Below, piece by piece: positions 32,266 through 44,250 of a stretch of DNA of 64,000 nt (position 1 is its first letter; each line of letters begins with the position of its first letter). The notes under the pieces were generated by a model. It did no database searches. It was not told where the DNA came from and saw only the letters and a program-made list of their open reading frames with translations. This stretch comes from Hormiphora californensis (Eukaryota > Ctenophora > Tentaculata > Cydippida > Pleurobrachiidae), in assembly GCA_020137815.1 (NCBI GenBank), contig CM035356.1, positions 3,183,063 to 3,247,062 on the forward strand, in the 5' to 3' direction. Made by a program: the position numbers and the translations under genes.

Positions 32266-32304
<39 letters not shown>

Positions 32305-32335
32305 TCTCACTCTCTCTCTCTCTCTCTCTCTATCC
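32050..32335. repeat. GA/GC-alternating low-complexity block, CpG-dense
   Basis: A (GA)n tract grades into a roughly 80-bp core of GCGCGC/AGCGCG repeats (about 32118-32196) rich in CpG and then into (CT)n on the far side. The purine and pyrimidine flanks pair partly with each other. Open frames on both strands are compositional. Confidence 0.85.
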
Positions 32336-32470
32336 CTGTATTACTGCTCCATGTTTACTCGACCCAAAATGTTTGTGCATGTGCATATATGTGAGACACA
32401 TAAATATGTCCACTCTTCCACCATATCCTTCACTGACCAGCGGAGGCTGATGTGGCGGACATTGCTAGTC

Positions 32471-32635
32471 GTTGTTCTCTTAGTTAAAGTAACAAACTCT
32501 CCCTGTTTGGACTGGAGGAGGAGTTGTTGTTCTCTTAGTTAAAGTAACAAACTCTCCCTGTTTGGACTGGAGGAGGAGTTGTTGTTCTCTTAGTTAAAGT
32601 AACAAACTCTCCCTGTTTGGACTGCTGGAGGAGGA
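32471..32635. repeat. 55-bp tandem repeat, three copies
   Basis: Copies start at 32471, 32526 and 32581 with GTTGTTCTCTTAGTTAAAGT. They are almost identical, and the last ends in a variant ACTGCTGGAGGAGG. Confidence 0.95.
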
Positions 32636-35600
32636 ACAAACCTGGTGCAGGCCAAGTTTTCTATGAGAAAGTTTGTGGGTTTGGGATAATCCTGAGAGAA
32701 TTATAGATGCACATATATTTACACATGTTTTGTACCCATATCCTATAAGACATATTCCCACGGCGGGGCACAATGATTGTTCTCTCAGTAGACGCACACG
32801 GAAACACCACTAGACACTGGCCTCCCAGGTCGGGAGAGAGATTGGCCGCATCTGTAAAGAGATAAGCCAAAACTCTATAAAAAACGTGACCTCCGACCTG
32901 TATCAGGCAAAGTCCATATCTCTAGCTATCATCTCTGGTTTCTGTTACACAGAGTGTGTCCCCCTCCCGGCCCCCTCTTTATCCAATTACCATCTTCTCC
33001 CAAATTTGGGAATTGGAATTACATTTCACCGGGCTGGGAAGTGGCTGTTCCACTTCTTACAAAATTAGTCACTCACTTGCTTGGGACTCGGGGTTGCATA
33101 CAATACAAATATACTGTAATCTGTTGACTTGGCAGTATTCCAAGAGTTCCAAGAGTCATACGAGACACGCGGAGTCACCTGACTGTTGCAAGTGTGTGAT
33201 AGTGGGGGAGAGAGAGAGGGTGGTGAGAGAGTGAGTGAGTGAGGGAGAGAGTGAGAGAGTTATTATTTATAGACATTTCCTTTTAAAGTCACACGACTTT
33301 AAGGAAATATAAACCGTTTCTTGAGTAGGATCAAAATTCCTATTTCCTCTCTTATCAGATTACATTTATGTATCTGTTATAACAGATTAGACCACATCGC
33401 ATCACCATATTAAGAACTTGTGCATAATCAGATCAGATCACTGATCAGATCACTTTGAATAATGACGCATTTTATGTTTCTCTCATTGTTTTCACCCTCT
33501 CCCAACTACATACACCACTACAATTGAGTTAGCACAGAACAACTACAGACAAGACCTGACAGCTGTGCTGCAAACTGTGCAATTCATATTTGTATATGTG
33601 TGTGTGTGGGTTTGTTTGTACGCATCTTTCATTTAATTTTAAAACTCGGTTTTAAATCACCCTTTCTCATATGTTATCAGTAGCACCAGTTGCTCTAGCT
33701 CATGTGTATTAATACAGTTGCAAATGAGATAAGAGAAAGGGCTAGAATTTGTCTCACCATTCTCTTGTTTCACCAATCCATCCAATGTATTGAGAATACA
33801 GAAACTGGTGGAAAGTATTGACTAACGATGCACCTAGAAACCGGAGATTTGATTTTCTCAGGGATCTTTCTGCACCCTGGCTTATTTTCTGCGGATAATC
33901 CAGATATCGAATTGAGATACTGAGCGCGATCTCCACGCGACTGAGGTGTAGAGATGTGCGCGCGGCACGCAGAGCGCGCAGCTCCAAGACCGTGCCGAGG
34001 AAGCTGTGAAGATGTCCGGAAGGAAGTGAGTCAGGTTGTGCGTGACTTGACGGCTCACCGGTAAAGCTGATGGTGATATTATGGTCTCATCTAAAAGGGC
34101 CATGGGTTCAAGCTGGTATGGTTAATATAATTTCAGAATAACCCATCCGTCCGACGTCCGTAATTCTGAATTGAGATAGGATTGGCCCGGCGGCCCGCAG
34201 TCGCCGATCGGATAGATCTGGTAGATTGCGCGCGGTCGCACGTGCAGATGAGTGATGACGGCTGCGATAACGTCCCGCGATCACTCTTTCTTTGTAGTTG
34301 TACGATTCGTTGTGTGCGTTGTATCGCAGTTCGTGTGTGTACGGATATAATTTCATTGTGTTCGTAAAAATATGCGGCTTGCATACTATGGCTTGCGTCA
34401 CGACTCCTTTAGACAGAGCGGATTAATTGATGGTCATGTTGGTGCTATACCAAAGGTGCCAGAACTCGAATTGCTTATAAAGCCGAGCCAATACATTTGC
34501 AGTATATTTACTCACGCCTGTTTTTCCAAACTCTAGCTTGAGCTATCTAATCTAAACTAGAAGCAATCATGAAATTGAAATGAACTTGCCAGCCTGAGAG
34601 CCTGAGAGGCAGGATCTAAAAAAAGTGAAAGTGGCTTAGAAGACTCAAGAGTGTCTCTCACCCTCTTTGTTGAGTAGGTTACTCAACATCTTGATCTCTC
34701 CCATTTATTTAAATCTCTTTCTCCCTCTTTTCTATTTCCACTCCTGGCCCTCATCTTATTTTATCTCATTTTATCTACTATATTTTACGTATCTTTCCAA
34801 GAAAGACTTTCTTCCACGGCCCTCACAACCTCCCTAGCAATCTCACAATTACAGATCCGTATCTCCAATTCATCTGTTGAATGACCCCCCCCCCCCCTTG
34901 TTGAGTAAGACCCCAAGATTAGAATTATATCTGGAGCAAATCCGTGTTTTCTCTCTTTCTAATTCATAGCTTAGCCGCAGCTAACAATTCCATGGAACTC
35001 TTAATGCAAGATAAGTTTTGCCTCATATGGACTTTCGCGAGTTTTTCGTGCTTCTGAGCAGCGTGAGAAAAGTTCCAATTATAGTTGTATTTTAATAATA
35101 TTTTATTTCGAGAAAGTTTCGAGTGCAAACAAACTTGGGCCAAATGGGTAGCTACCATAGGTTACCCTAGAGAGAAAAATAGCAGATTTTTTATGCTTGA
35201 TCGTTTACCCGGCAGCATGCATACAGGTGTCAACTGTCACCCAGATCATTTTGAACCTCAGTCATTCGTCAAAACTGTCAAGAAAGCGTGACTTAGTATT
35301 TAGTAAGGGGGGGGGGGGGCACCACTTAGTACTTAGTACCGGTCAAGATGGCATAACTGAACTTGAATAATATATTTGCCATTTGGGTTTCTCTCTGGCT
35401 GGCGGAGCCTACCCCGTTTTGATGTGATCTTAGGAGTTAGGACCCAATCTAGAATCTAGTCATTGTACTGCATTAATCATTATAATGGTTGTAAGCCTTT
35501 TTTCATGCCATGTCTGATCTTTATAAGCTGACCACTCTTATTTATTTTAAAGTTTTTCATTACATCAAAAATTTGAATTGAATAAGAAAAATTAAAATTA

Positions 35601-35744
35601 CTCGTATATTTGTGTTGTTACTCAGTAACTGACCAGCGTGCCATGCTAAATGTTTTCAAGGTTATTGTTTGTCCATTATACTCCATTTCCAATGTCCAAT
35701 TATTGTTTGTCCAATATCCAATATCACCATCACGCTGCAGATCT

Positions 35745-38010
35745 CTAAACAGCGGGGTTCTTAGCGACAGTTCCAGCAGTATCTCCTTTACCATCTCTCC
35801 TTGCCTGGACCTCAGCTGCCGTACTGGGAGTGGGTACCTTGGCCGTGTCAGGCAGTCGGAAGAGAATCAGTGCGGCGGATCCCGATAGAACAGCAAATAT
35901 GATCAGAGCTCCAATATTGCTCCAGCTGAATAGTAGGGGTGCCTGAGGGCCCATGAAGGCGCCAATCCTAGCGGCGAAGGAGCAATTTCCCAGAATCTTC
36001 CCTCTATGGGATGTGGGTGCCAGCTCCATTGTGTAGAGGTAGATGGAGCCGAATACAGCGGCTATGGCCATGGATCCGATAAGACAGCTCAGTTGGGTTA
36101 GAGTGAACTCTGCACCGAGATTCACATTCGCCATAGCAACCAGGAAGGATGCAGCACCGATACCAAAGAAGCACATGTTGGCCCACTTCCTACCCATCTT
36201 ATCCAACATGGGTACCATGAGAATATAAGCGATCACCTCGCCCACCGCCGCCATTAGATACCCAATGTATATGTTCGAGCTAAGGCTACTCCAGCTAAAG
36301 CTGAACCCGTAATACACGAACCCACTAACAATCCACAGCCACATTTGGCAGAGAGTTTGTATTGCCAGCTCCTTATACACCCAGAAATCCTTGAGGGACT
36401 GGATGAACGTTGGTTGTTCCTCGGGTAGCTGCTCTCGGTCCGTTAACTCCAAGTCAATGGCATCAAGGGAGGAGTTGTTCAGCTTAGCCAGCCACTTGAG
36501 GTTCTCTATCGCTCTCTCCGCGTTGTCCTTGCCCACCAGGAGGAACCGGGCTGACTCGGGGATGAGGACCAGGGGAATTACAGGAATGATAAACGCGAAC
36601 CCGGTAATGGCGGAGTTCCATCTCCAGCTGTAGACAGTGTACCCTATCAGACTAGTTAGGAGATACCCAACAGCCCACATCATGAGAATCCCGCTATTCG
36701 CCAAACTCCTCCACCTACCGGCAGTGTACTCTAACATCAACACATACATGCCCGTGAATCCTACAAAGACACCGACACCCTGGAGGAACCTGCAGACAAA
36801 CAGGAATATCACGTTAGGGGAGGCGGACACCGCGAACGTTGCTATGGTGACGATAGCGTAGCCAATGAGTGCTCCATACTTCCGCCCGATCAAATCGTAC
36901 AGGGTGCCCCCTCCGAGAGTCCCCAGAAACGCCCCACCGAAGTAGATGGACCCGATTGCCGCCTTCAACCACTCCCTATCACACAACAAATCCCACTCCT
37001 GTGTGAAGTAACTTCTACCCTCGAGATCCCAGATAAAATCTGTTCCATCCTGGAGTTTTCCTTGCTTCACATCACTCTTCACCACCCCACACATCGTGTC
37101 CTTGTTATACTGCGCCTTGTCTGGGCAGTGAACCTTGTACCCTGCAGTGAACCCCTGGACAAACTGGACGAACCTGATATAGAAGAAGTAAAGAGGAAGT
37201 AAAGAGGAACTGTGAATTAATTTATTGTTTAATTGTTTTAGCTTACCTGATATTAGCGGTGGAGTTCTCCAGGGCAACGACTGCTTCTCCACCCTCATCC
37301 AGGTCAATACTGGTTGTCGTGTTGTCCGTGTAGTGACAGATCAGGATGTTGTTGTCTCTCCGGGGTGTGGGAAACTCTAATCTGCAGTCTGTGAAAGTGT
37401 ACTCTAAATCCACCGTAACTGTACACTTTCCAACACAATCACTGCCACTGGAGATGGTGAGAGCACCTGCCTTGGTAGTTAGTTCCCCCAGGGCCTTACC
37501 CTCCACATCCAACAGTGCCATCTTGTAATCACGGGTAGCTGGCTCAGCTAGCACCACGGAGCAGTAGCTATCCAAATAGAAGGTATCTCCCGGGGTTCCT
37601 GATCCAAATATCGCCGTGTCAGTGAAGTTTTCCAGGCGGGTGAAGCACTCCTCGCTCTCCCAGGAGCACCGCCACATCGTGTAGGGCAGGTAACCACCAA
37701 AATTGGGGAAATATGCGACTAACGCACACACCTGTAGGAGGATATTGAAGTTGGTTACGAAGTTACCCACTGGGGCACTCGCACCCGGGAGGGATTGGAT
37801 TCAGGGTATTTGATCAATGATCAATTAGGGCTATTTTTTATGGGGTTCAGGCTTGTATATTCCCTGTACTGAAAGATACTGGTTACACTTTTACTCATAA
37901 TAACATACCGCATTGAAGGACATGAGCACTAGCCAGAGGATGACATAAGAAGGGGACGGTTTCCCTGCTATGGAGTCCACGACCTCCTCAGTCGTCTGTT
38001 GACGGACCAT
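35745..38010 (-). CDS. SLC22-family organic ion transporter (MFS)
   Basis: SLC22 carriers exchange organic cations, anions or carnitine at the plasma membrane. Three exons join in phase to 671 residues: 37909-38010, 37247-37731, 35745-37173. T-E-E-V-V-D-S near the N-terminus precedes TM1 (YVILWLVLMSFNAVCALVAY). The family signature follows the large loop as FTQEWDLLCDREWLKAAIGS, then GGGTLYDLIGRKYG (the MFS motif between TM2 and TM3), LMLEYTAGRWR, and IPESARFLL after TM6. Six more helices end with a Thr/Ala-rich tail. The first extracellular loop is about 190 residues, nearly twice the usual size, with many Cys and at least three sequons (NFT, NTT, NST). This may change glycosylation or oligomerisation. 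Substrate cannot be told. The start at 38010 is the first ATG of the open frame. Confidence 0.94.
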
Positions 38011-38456
38011 GTCTCAGCTCTGATATATATCAAGAGGGTGCGGTTTAGATTGGCATTCTACTAGACAGGGGTTGCTAGGCGTAACTAGGGGAACAGTTGT
38101 ATGTTTGGTCGGAGTGTACGAAAGGAGATGGAGTTAGGCCTGAATTCTCAGCTCTGATATATCAAGAGTGTGCGGTTTAAAACAATTGTGTGTTTGCAGA
38201 AATGATCAAAAAACAAAATGCAATATGGCCTTGCAGGAGATTTAATGAGGAAAGGAGAAGGGATCGCCACCTCGTTGGATAAATTTCAGCGTATTAATAA
38301 GAAACATACTACCTATATAGAGTTACCTGGCTGGCACTAGTGCCTTGTGGGCAGTGGCACTCTTTTATCTCATTCCTTCTGTCTCTCTGTTCCTCTCTGT
38401 CTCTCTCTGTCTCTCTCCCTTTCTCTCTCTCTCTCTCTCTCTCTCACTCTCTCTCA

Positions 38457-38516
<60 letters not shown>

Positions 38517-40487
38517 TAGCTTCAGGCTCTCCATCGCCTCTGTGTGCGGCATATCTGTTTCAGGTTTCCTGGAACTCAATACTTTTTATATTACATGAGA
38601 TAACACCTATCTGGATAAAATGTCTGGCGATATCACTGCACTGGCAAGTGCCCGGACGCCCGGTGGCATTATGGGGGTCTGGGGGCAAAGCCCACTGGCC
38701 ATTAACAACGAATAGTTATACCTACACCTTGTCAGGCACTGGCCACTGTTTTACACAATTTCAACTCTTCAGAAACATTCGTTCTTGTAAAAAAAGGCTC
38801 ACAAAGAGGACGGTCAATGGTCATATATGAGACAACCTAAACCTAAATTTGTTGGGCCGACCCAATATAAATTCAACAGAAGAATATTCAAAAAATGGGA
38901 GCTGACTTACCTTCATTCATCCCCTTATCCGTTTGAGCATTTGGCAAGACTCCAGCTGGGTCTAATGCACTTTACTTGAGTGCAGGGCAGATAGCACTAC
39001 AGTTCAGAACCCCACGGTCAGGTGCCTCTTAAGATCCAGGAGGGCCGTGTGTTATAAGGTCAGAGGCACAGAGCTTTTATATGGATCAGAAATTATAGGA
39101 TGATATCCAAGTGCAAGTGCAGGGACCAGGGTACGATTCCTATGTCTAGCAATAAAGTACCATTAGTGCCACTTTCCTCTATTGATGCGTCCCCGGCCGT
39201 GACTTCAATAATTACTTGTCCAATACAATTGCATTGCTGCATGCTCACTTTCCTCGAGCTACCATTTAGTACTATTAACACAGTGACACCCTGCAATACC
39301 CTGCAATACTGCCGTTTTGACGTAAAGGACAGGAAGTCAATTTTTATTAAAATTAAGATATTTGCACCTTATTCTTCAGAATTTCAAGCTCTTTCAGACA
39401 AGTTTAGTCTCATACTCAGATCTTGAAAACTGAATTGGAGCTACACGCATAACAAGCTTTTTTGCTAGTCGTTTCGTAAAGACAGTAAAGACAGTAAGTC
39501 AGCAAAATTTCACACAGACGCGTAGAAGACAGTAAGTCACACCGAAAATTTTTTAGAAGTCATGACATACTGTGTAATACTTTGCACCGAACCCATGAAT
39601 AGAACATGTGTAACTAGAACTATGTTCTATGCTTCACTAATCTACAGTGTAATTTCCCAGGTCTGTCAAATACCACTCATATATATCTGATCCAGAGAGT
39701 CATTATGATGCGTAATTTTAAAGGCCGATAATACAGGATAATTATTATGGCAGGAAGCTGCAGTAGATATACCTACTGCCAATGTCATTTCTTTGCTATG
39801 TTCACTGTCAGAGCATTGGCCTGACAGTGTCTACATAGTTTGTGGTCTATCTCACCTTTGTGTATTGGCATTTGCATAAGCATTAGCAAGCCTGCCTACT
39901 GGCCCGAATACAATTGCTTTTGTCGAGAGCTGGGTAAGGTAATTATAATAATCGATATTTGTTGTTTTGTAGCTGTCTGGCGGCGCCAGACAGTATTATA
40001 GGGAGACGATTATATGTGTGTAGTAATGTGGTTCGTGGGATTTCTGAACTTTTGATCAAATCAATTGTTTCTAGAGGACCATGTATTTCACGTCTTCAAG
40101 TCACAAGTGTACCAGCTGCATCGAGATTCGAGATTACCGCCGGGACACATTTTTCTTACTGCTGTTGTTGAACTTTTCATGATGGAGTCATACATGACTC
40201 CATCATCTTACAGCTTGTCACATGTTAAAAGTGACGGAAGTGAGAACAACTCTGATCTACTATTTGCAACGAAATAATACAACTCTAGTTTTAGTATTCG
40301 GATTAAAAGTACTACAATATATTGAATAATACTTAATAGCTACTCGAACCAGTCCCGATCCCATCCAAAATTGTTCCTATCTTCTCTTCCCTGCTCCATC
40401 ATGTCAACTCCCCTTTAAATTATCTTCCCTGCTCAACACCTGCTCAACCCCTGCTCAATCCCTGCTTCACATCCTGCCAGTAGCTCC
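38011..40487. other. Gene-poor stretch upstream of SLC22
   Basis: No supported gene. CTCAGCTCTGATATAT with its flank occurs twice (38014 and 38150), just upstream of the SLC22 start, as a tandem promoter duplication. A CT microsatellite lies at 38393-38513. A stem-loop GATGGAGTCAT/ATGACTCCATC lies at 40181-40204. Confidence 0.55.
38393..38513. repeat. CT microsatellite
   Basis: About 120 bp of CTCTCT with few interruptions (CACTAT, TTTCTC). The open frames across it are artefacts. Confidence 0.95.
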
Positions 40488-42965
40488 CTAACTAGTACTA
40501 TCGTGGACCATGGCGACGCTTCTTCCACTGTCATCCTTACTAGTTCCCTCGGGCACCCAGCTAGCACCCCTCTCAGTGGAACATGCCACAGTCTTGCCTC
40601 CCAGCAACACGTTATCAGCGTACCCCAGCTTCCGGTAGACAGAGTGGTAATACTCCGATTCGGTGGTTCCCATGGCACCGTAATGCTCCTTTAACCCGTC
40701 AATCCAGCCGTAACCAACTGAGTCACTAAACTGCTCCTTCTGTCTCCACAACACACTGGCAGGAAGGAGGTTCTCCCTATCACAAGCCTTCCTCAGAACG
40801 CCTTTCTCAATAGGTCGGCCGTTATACTTGATGAACTTGGGGTACTTCATCTCTATGGGGATCGTCATGGCAACGTCAAGAAGATCAGGGTCCAGGAAGG
40901 GAACACGCACCTCCACACTGCTGGCGAGCATGGACTTGTTGGCACGGAGACAGTCGTAGTAGTGGAGCAGCTCCAGTTTGTCCTTCATCTCCGCTTCGAA
41001 CTCTGGAGAGAAGGATAAAGGAGGGGTTGTTAGAGGGATAAAGGAGGTGTTAGAGAGATCAGGAGGGGTTAGTAGGAGGGGGATAGTTAGGGGGCAGAGG
41101 TAAGCAGGCTGTCTTTCGCTTGTTATGTTCTAACCCTTCTTTACATTTCGCGGGCGCGGGTGCACAAAACACAGTCTAGCTAGGTAATCTTTCGCGTGTT
41201 GAATAGTCTTCGGTCCCCGGTGTGAGCCGACAGACTGGGAACATGTCAAGTGAAACCCCTCCTTTGCAGCTTACCTTCGTTGTTGGGTGCATAGTGGAAG
41301 TAGAGGTATCCTCCCCAAGCCTCGTCACTGCCCTCCCCACTGAGGACCATCTTGAAGCCCAGACTGTGAATCTTCTTGCCCAATAGGTAGTTTGGCGTAG
41401 AGGACCGAACAGTGGTGGTGTGGGGTGTTTCTATCTTCCTAATCACCTCCGGGACAAGATCAATGCCCTCCGCTAGGGAGTACTTGAACTCATGATGGAT
41501 GGAGCCTATGTGGTCAGCCACCGCACGTGCAAACTTGAAATCCGGGGCATTTTCAAGGCCAATGGTGAAGGTGTGTAGCTCGTGTTCGGGACCGAGGATC
41601 TTCCTAGTGAATGCGGCAACTAGTGATGAATCAAGTCCACCGCTTAGTAACACCCCACTTGGGCAATCACAGGGAAGCATTCTCTCTACCGCTTTATACA
41701 TTGCGTTGTAAACTCTATCATACACCTCCTCCTCCTCCATGCCTCCTGGGGTGAAGGGTGCTGGAACCCAATGGTCCATGGTATACCATTGTGTCACCGC
41801 CCCCATGGTTGGGGGTCCGTGGTAGTAGCACCGAGGAGGGAAGTTCTCCACCCGCTCACAGACACCCACCAGACATTTCTGCTCACTGCTCACATACAGC
41901 CTTCCCTTGCTATCACTACCCCAGTATAGGGGGATGATGCCCATGTGATCACGTGCGATGAACACCTTCCCAGTCTTGTTATCCACCACCACCGTAGCGA
42001 ACATGCCGTTCAGCAGCTTGGGAAGATCAGTGCCCACTTTCTCAAAGAGAGCAGGGATCAGCTCACAGTCACTCCGACCCACCGGCTCGATCTTGTGGTC
42101 TTCCTCCAGGGCCTTGTGGTTGTAGATCTCTCCGTTGGTCATGCCGGTGTACTGGCCAAAGGTGAACGGTTGTCTACCTACAGCGGGGGAGGAGGGGGTC
42201 AGTTATTTATATAGGTATTACCCAGTGAGGGTGGGGGGGGGGGGTGGTCAGTTCTTGAGAATTGTGGGGACTGGGGGAATTATATGGCGGTTAGTGTTTG
42301 TTATAATATGCTGTTGAATTATTTCAGACGTCGGGTCATCATGTGAGAGAGAGGGTAAGAGAGGGAGAGAGTGAGGGAGGAAGGAAGGAAGAAGATGGAT
42401 CGTGAACTGGCAATATAATGATATTTTAGAGGCGTGTTTGTTAGGTCACAAGCGTGATAATGTCACATATAGTGTTCCTTGGACAGCTAGTTTTGTGGAA
42501 CACCTACCAGAGTCAGATCTGCAGTATTTGTCAATGTTCAGTTTCTGCCTTACCTGAGTCAGATCTGAAGTATTTTTCAATGTTCAGTTCCTGCCTTACC
42601 TTGTTAAGTAAGGGGTACTCGACTAGCCTTACCTGAGTCAGATCTGTCCATAATGTTGAGTCGAACAAAGCAGAAGAGTCCGTTAGCAACTGGGTGGCAA
42701 TAGAAATCATCGGGGCCCCTGTGTACCTGAAATTGTTTTTGAAAGCTGAAGTTTATCATTTAGGAACAAATTGATTATATGGTTAGGTGGAAATCCACAT
42801 GTTAATCAAGATATCAGATATTCATGTTGGTATTAACTATTATCATTATGGAGTTTGGAGTCTTGTTTCTTCACCGGTTTATTTTCTAGTTACCTGTTTT
42901 AAAGCACTTTCCACGCACAGCGCCCTGTCACAGTCCTCCCCAAAGCATGCAAATATACCACACAT
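40488..42965 (-). CDS. asnB: Asparagine synthetase, glutamine-hydrolysing, AsnB type
   Basis: The enzyme makes asparagine from aspartate, ATP and glutamine. Four exons join in phase to 527 residues: 42894-42965, 42633-42726, 41275-42177, 40488-41002. The protein begins MCGIFACFG, so after Met removal Cys is the glutaminase nucleophile. HRGPD and NGEIYNH of the Ntn domain follow, then the PPi-loop SGGLDSS at about residues 234-240 and SGEGSDE. Several segments match bacterial and plant AsnB rather than animal ASNS. Examples are ARDHMGIIPLYWG (animals have GRDTYGVRPLF), the QKEQFSDSVGY segment (animals PKEAFSDG), and the C-terminal ACSTE...DDSGRSV. With four phased introns it is a resident nuclear gene, not bacterial contamination. 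It could be ancestral retention or old transfer. Homology decided the start exon at 42965. Confidence 0.95.
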
Positions 42966-43956
42966 ACTGCTGTTATACTGCTAGGAAATATGAACTGATT
43001 AGTTATGTAGTGGAGACTGGAGTATTATTATTAGTATTATTAATATTATTATACACCGGGAAGGGGGAGCTAGGTCGGAGTTCACATAGAAAGCGAGAAC
43101 TCGTTGTTCAATCAGTCTATCCAAATGGTTTACCCGTGACTCCTAGCCTGTTTCATTAACTGATCACGTATGAAACGCTGCAGTCTGCACACGTACGTGT
43201 GGATAGCTACACGTTACTTGAAGGGTTCAAGATGTTGGCCTATATAATGTTCTAATTGATACAAGCTGACAGTGCTGGTGGCCTTGGCTTGAATTCGTTT
43301 CATCTAGTCTCGGGACTCACATGAACATTGAACAGTGCACTCGGTCTACTTTATATCAGTTATACCTTCCACACTTGCCGCTTAGAAGCTATACCAATCA
43401 CATAACGAGAGAGTGTGGGCACAGTAGACAGAACACACGTCCCTATCTGTTTCGAATATAATGTGGCACATGCCCCGATATATCAAGCTAGAGTGGTGAA
43501 TGATATAGATAGCAGAAGTTCTTTCTTTAGATCGCGTTTTAGACGTTAAAATTGATATTTTTATTAAACCTTCAAAGACTAGACTTCATGTAGGCGTGAC
43601 GGCACCCCGGCGGCCGGCCCAAGCTACTAAAATTGTGTGTAGCTGATCCCACTGCTTTCTATTTCATAAAATGATAGAGCGAGCACGCTCTGTGAGGGTT
43701 CAGTAGATCAACTGAAATGACCTGAAATTGTATTGCCCTATCTTTATGTGTGTGTCTAGACACGCCGCCACACGCAAGTGGCTTGGAATTGATTTGTTGA
43801 CAGATTTCTCCTCTGGTTTGATATTTACCCACTTATCAACCTTTGTGTTTGCTTGCCGAATGAAGAGTTTGTCTAAATGCTAATCAGTGGAAAGCCCATC
43901 TCTATTGAATCTTGAATATAAAAGAGCCCCTTCCGATTGGTGAAGCAGTCACCCTT

Positions 43957-44010
43957 ACAACTCGTGCGCGTAGCACGCCAATACGAAGCCCGTGTAGCGG
44001 GCTGAGTTGT
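43957..44010. repeat. Hairpin module: outer stem with two inner hairpins
   Basis: The outer arms ACAACTC and GAGTTGT enclose hairpin 1 (CGTGC, loop GCGTA, GCACG), a 9-nt spacer and hairpin 2 (AGCCCG, loop TGTAG, CGGGCT). All pairs are perfect. The fold is a three-way junction. Confidence 0.8.
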
Positions 44011-44174
44011 CTCGCAGAGAGGTGACGTTGCTAACAATCCTTCCGATCAGTACGGGCGCCCCCTTCATTCCTATATTAGCCCGGTATATAATGTGCCGTT
44101 AAATCGGGGTCCGACTGTACTGCTAAATCGTTATTTTCTTGAGTCCCTTATATTCCTTCATAATATAGCTGCAG

Positions 44175-44250
44175 ATGACGACTCACCCGTTATTCCTAAT
44201 ATAGCCATCACCATGACGACTCACCCGTTATTCCTAATATAGCCATCACC
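44175..44250 (+). promoter_or_regulatory. Two identical upstream ORFs in a 38-bp repeat
   Basis: A 38-bp unit occurs in two full copies (44175 and 44213) directly before the GPCR start at 44251, which is itself the beginning of a third copy. Each full copy holds ATGACGACTCACCCG and stops after nine codons (peptide MTTHPLFLI). The receptor shares MTTHP with them. If the transcript starts upstream, both short ORFs would be met first by scanning ribosomes. Confidence 0.8.

Larger units (their letters stand above)
31762..35744. other. Gene-poor 4 kb between the unrecognised gene and SLC22
   Basis: No exon is convincing on either strand. The stretch contains the low-complexity block at 32050-32335, the 55-bp repeat at 32471-32635, a stem-loop CCTTTTAAAGTC/GACTTTAAGG near 33280 and a C run near 34886. 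On the minus strand an AATAAA lies at 35541-35546, about 200 bp past the SLC22 stop, and is a candidate poly-A signal for that gene. Confidence 0.55.
42966..44250. other. Intergenic region upstream of AsnB and of the GPCR
   Basis: The two genes diverge across about 1.3 kb. It holds the cruciform-like module at 43957-44010, a single MITE right end (AAATCGGGGTCCGACTG, 44101-44117) and the 38-bp repeat directly before the GPCR start. No other gene is seen. Confidence 0.6.

Noticed and set aside
32044-32542. Overlapping Arg- and Ser-rich frames
   Set aside because: Pure low-complexity GA/CT and GCGC sequence is open on both strands.
38345-38830. 161-codon plus-strand frame
   Set aside because: Mostly Leu-Ser from a CT microsatellite, with no domain beyond it.
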